Assembly (NCBI GenBank): GCA_029204225.1
Contig: CM055102.1
Coordinates: forward strand, 31,676,607 to 31,740,606
DNA: 64,000 bases
Reading direction: 5' to 3'
DNA from: Diphasiastrum complanatum
Lineage: Eukaryota > Streptophyta > Lycopodiopsida > Lycopodiales > Lycopodiaceae
Shown: positions 61,320 through 64,000 of the stretch, piece by piece
Position numbering within the stretch: the stretch's first letter is position 1
How the letters are laid out: each line of letters starts with the position of its first letter
The notes under the pieces: model-generated
The model's database searches: none
Seen by the model: only the letters and a program-made list of their open reading frames with translations
What the model was told of the DNA's origin: nothing
Program-made: the position numbers and the translations under genes

Positions 61320-61690
61320 CCAGATTTGTATCCATCAAACATAAGTGAATGGAAGCCAGCACAATCACTTGCAGGAATATTGGATGTGATTCACTCTAAT
61401 GTTGAAAAGCTGCAATACAAAGGAAGAAGTCCAAAGGAACTTGCAGATACTGGTAGGTATTTTTATGAATCTTCATATATACCACAAACGGATTGAAGCA
61501 ATTCCATTTCCAATTTTTCAGAGTGATGAGTGGCCTACTCCTGATAGTATTGTTTCTAAATCCTTCAAATGCAAGCTACTCTTGGATGTTAGAAATGCCA
61601 TGAAATTAAGTACGGCTTCAAAAATTGTTCACCTAAGTTGGTTTCTCTCATTGCATATATTTGTTGATTTTTTCTCAAGTGCAAGTGTTT
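61320..61690 (+). other. Unidentified plus-strand coding-like segment
   Basis: After a T-rich acceptor-like tract (ending TTTTTCCAG at 61323) the frame gives YPSNISEWKPAQSLAGILDV and QYKGRSPKELADTGRYFYES. A frameshift leads to PFPIFQSDEWPTPDSIVSKS and KLLLDVRNAMKLSTASKIVH. Probably part of the same decayed element complex, but not seen in copy A. Confidence 0.35.
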
Positions 61691-62439
61691 GAAGGGCACC
61701 AACTTTATTTGTTTGCAAGGATTTATCGGATGAGACTTTGTCAAATCTCATGGATCAAGGCTAGGATAGTAAAACAAATAATGATATAGAATGCATGAAA
61801 AAAAAGTCGTCAATGATCTTCCGTTATCATATCGAAAAAAAAATGCTCAAGTTCACATTTAGCTATTAGAGATTCAAGAAAACTGATGTTTCCACTAGAT
61901 CAAGACTTCCAAATAAATGGTGACACAAACCGAAAGATATAAGCATCATACACAATGAAGAATTTTTTACTACGATTGCGGTGGAAGAGCATTGGAGCCT
62001 TGATTTTATCATAGTAGAGCTCATGCTATTACAAACCAATCTACCCACTTATTTCATATTCATCATCAACGGAATACTCGTAAGTACTCTATGTTTGTCG
62101 CCATTTCAAAATAGTACACACTAAAGGTTGAATGACATAATTTGCAATGACACACTAGTAATGTTTGTCTAATTACACTGCGAAAAAGAAAGAAGCTGAT
62201 AACGTGCTACAAAGATCTACCTACCACAATCACAATTGCTATCAATTCAATACCTTTTGTATCTATGTTTGTTCTGTGCTACCTGTATTATTCTAATCTT
62301 TATTTAGTGTAATAACATCATCATCAACGCCATCATCATCAAGGGGTGGCTAAAGCCTTGCCCTCTCCTATATGCTCAGGATAATTTCTTGCCTGAATTA
62401 GTACACCTGGGCTGTTGTGTATTCACAAAGTGTAAACTG

Positions 62440-62930
62440 CAAGATAGAATATTTACGTATTAGTTATGGTTAAAAAATCTATAGCATAGAAAAATTAATC
62501 ACGACTTCAAAACCAAGAATAAATAGAATAAATTACCTTTGAAATATCAACATCATGTTGAAGGTTGAACCACTTAAAAAATATCTTTGCATTATACAAA
62601 GTGTACCACACACAACTGAATGAATCATGTTCTAGGGTGACTGCAAAATTAGAACACATAAGATATCAATGAAAAAAACCACACAATGAATAGAATATAT
62701 TAGAAGGTCGATTTTAAAATGCTAATGAAATGGACATGATTTACCTTTAGATTGATGATCTCCCATTCCACTACCTTTGCATTCTCGTTTGGAATGTATT
62801 TACATATTATTGACATGATCGAGTCAATATCCTTATGCGTATTACTAGCTGAATTCATCTTTACAGAAAAAAGTTTTATTACATTATCTATAGATCTTGT
62901 GAAAGAGATCAGATTTAAGCTCCAGCGCTC
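62440..62930 (-). other. Exon-like minus-strand segments related to element T
   Basis: Two segments bounded by splice-type signals. At 62925-62748: acceptor TTTTGTAG, RSIDNVIKLFSVKMNSASNT, YIPNENAKVVEWEIINLK, donor AAG|GTAAAT. At 62641-62536: acceptor TTTTGCAG, KIFFKWFNLQHDVDISK, donor AAG|GTAATT. The end LQHDVDISK parallels FQHDIDITK just upstream of copy A (31785), so this is likely a third, minus-sense piece of element T. The phases across the intron do not match, so it is probably broken. Confidence 0.4.
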
Positions 62931-63037
62931 ACTACAAAATAAAAAAGATAGTTTATTAGCTGCAATTTTGAGAACCTGTGCACGTCCTTAACAACCACTT
63001 TTTTCTTGTCTGCTTACCTCGTGCACAAAAGTGATAT

Positions 63038-63932
63038 TTGTCTGAGACTGTGGCGTCGTCTTCCGGATCTAGCCGTGAGAGCACCCTTAGTGCATTTCTA
63101 ACTTATTTTGGAATTTCTGAGAACTTAGACTACTTTCATTCCCTATTTTGTCCTATTTTACATGTTTTCAAGACTGCGCAACCCAATGTTGAAGTATCTT
63201 ATGAACATTATGTTAGATTCAGGGATATAGTCAGTATACATGTTATCTCCATAGGTCCTCTCTCCTTCATGCATTTTACTGATCTTGTCCATTTCTTCTC
63301 ATAGGTCAAGCAGAGATTGGATAGGATGTATAGTAAATTGTTTGAACAATTTAGAAGCACTACGATGTGTGCTGTCTGTAAGAGAAAATGTGTTGAATAC
63401 CAGACTGGGTTCATACTTTTTCTGTTAGTGCAGATCCCGGATGATGAGAAAGTTGTAGCTTCTGATCCTCAAACTACCTCATCCTCAATTCCATCATCCT
63501 TAAAAGACATTAGTCACTTTCTTATTGACACTCTTGACAAAGATAGTGATATCTTTGATGTTGATACTGAAGTGCTTCGGGATTTTTCATTGGCTCAAAT
63601 TTTGTTGTTGATGAATCAATGTCTAATGTTGAATATAAGATGATGAGGAAGGGCTTCTGATGGGTGATGAATGCCTGACGAAAAATTTGTCAGATTTTGT
63701 TGAGCATGGATGAAGCATGTCATCTGAAGAAGAAGTCATGGCAATTCAATCCGAGATGGGCTTTTCTCGTCCATCATCAATGCACATTCTAGGTTTTACT
63801 GATGAGAATGTTCCTTTAAGGAGCTCTCATTATTCATTATACTCTACATATATTGAACTTAGTGGAAACAAGGATAATGCACATCTATTAGATGCCTATT
63901 CAAACATTTCTTTATGGCAATACAACCATTGA
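63038..63932 (+). CDS. Uncharacterised exon-like ORFs at window edge
   Basis: A run of open plus-strand frames. 63038-63304 has SSGSSRESTLSAFLTYFGIS and HVFKTAQPNVEVSYEHYVRF. About 63305-63400 has VKQRLDRMYSKLFEQFRSTT and CAVCKRKC, a possible zinc-type CxxC pair, preceded by acceptor CTCATAG. 63434-63643 has IPDDEKVVASDPQTTSSSIP and DKDSDIFDVDTEVLRDFSLA, preceded by TTAGTGCAG. 63717-63932 has MSSEEEVMAIQSEMGFSRPS. It may be several exons of one gene running past the window, or a decayed element. No family recognised. Confidence 0.35.
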
Positions 63933-64000
63933 AAGAGATACAAAATCTGATGATGAAGAGTGAAACTTTGTATTATGTTATTATACAATCAATACATATA

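Overview
This window looks like nuclear DNA of a land plant. The evidence is a 14-exon MON1/SAND gene with GT-AG introns up to 4.4 kb, an intronless UNC93-like transporter, Ty1/copia elements primed by initiator-Met tRNA, Ty3/gypsy and L1-type LINE remains, and many long GA/CT microsatellites. Long repeat-filled introns and dense GA tracts suggest a large-genome lineage. A fern is my first guess and a gymnosperm the alternative; this is an impression, not a measurement.

Layout. 1-7.4 kb: decayed sequence, a minus-strand gypsy RNase H-integrase remnant, an acidic terminal-exon-like ORF, and a minus-strand LINE ORF1-endonuclease remnant. 7.65-27.68 kb: the MON1 gene on the minus strand. I rebuilt 14 exons whose phases all fit and which give 665 codons plus a stop. 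Intron 10 holds three antisense LINE fragments placed end to end, and intron 6 holds a LINE 3' end. 28-32 kb: an acidic ORF, then copy A (minus) of an unrecognised transposase-like family (element T). 32.5-36 kb: an internally deleted copia element with both LTRs, PBS and PPT. 36-44 kb: LTR, gag and gypsy fragments, a long inverted repeat and a minisatellite. 44.2-51.6 kb: an old minus-strand copia split by a younger plus-strand copia (45038-48240) flanked by an exact 5-bp target duplication, TCGGC. 51.6-54.2 kb: microsatellites and short tandem repeats. 54.6-56.1 kb: the intact UNC93-like gene, followed by a perfect 43-bp inverted repeat. 57.4-64 kb: an LTR end, copy B of element T (plus), and several exon-like segments I could not identify.

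Only MON1 and UNC93-like look like working host genes. MON1 is expected to act with CCZ1 as the Rab7 exchange factor in endosome-to-vacuole transport. UNC93-like is a multi-span membrane protein of the MFS superfamily. Nothing here links the two functionally.

Best candidate for something undescribed: element T. It has two large copies in opposite orientation plus at least one small fragment in the MON1 intron, with shared motifs, a coiled coil, a basic patch, intron-like gaps and a DLK...PCLYC segment. I cannot assign it to a known superfamily by eye.
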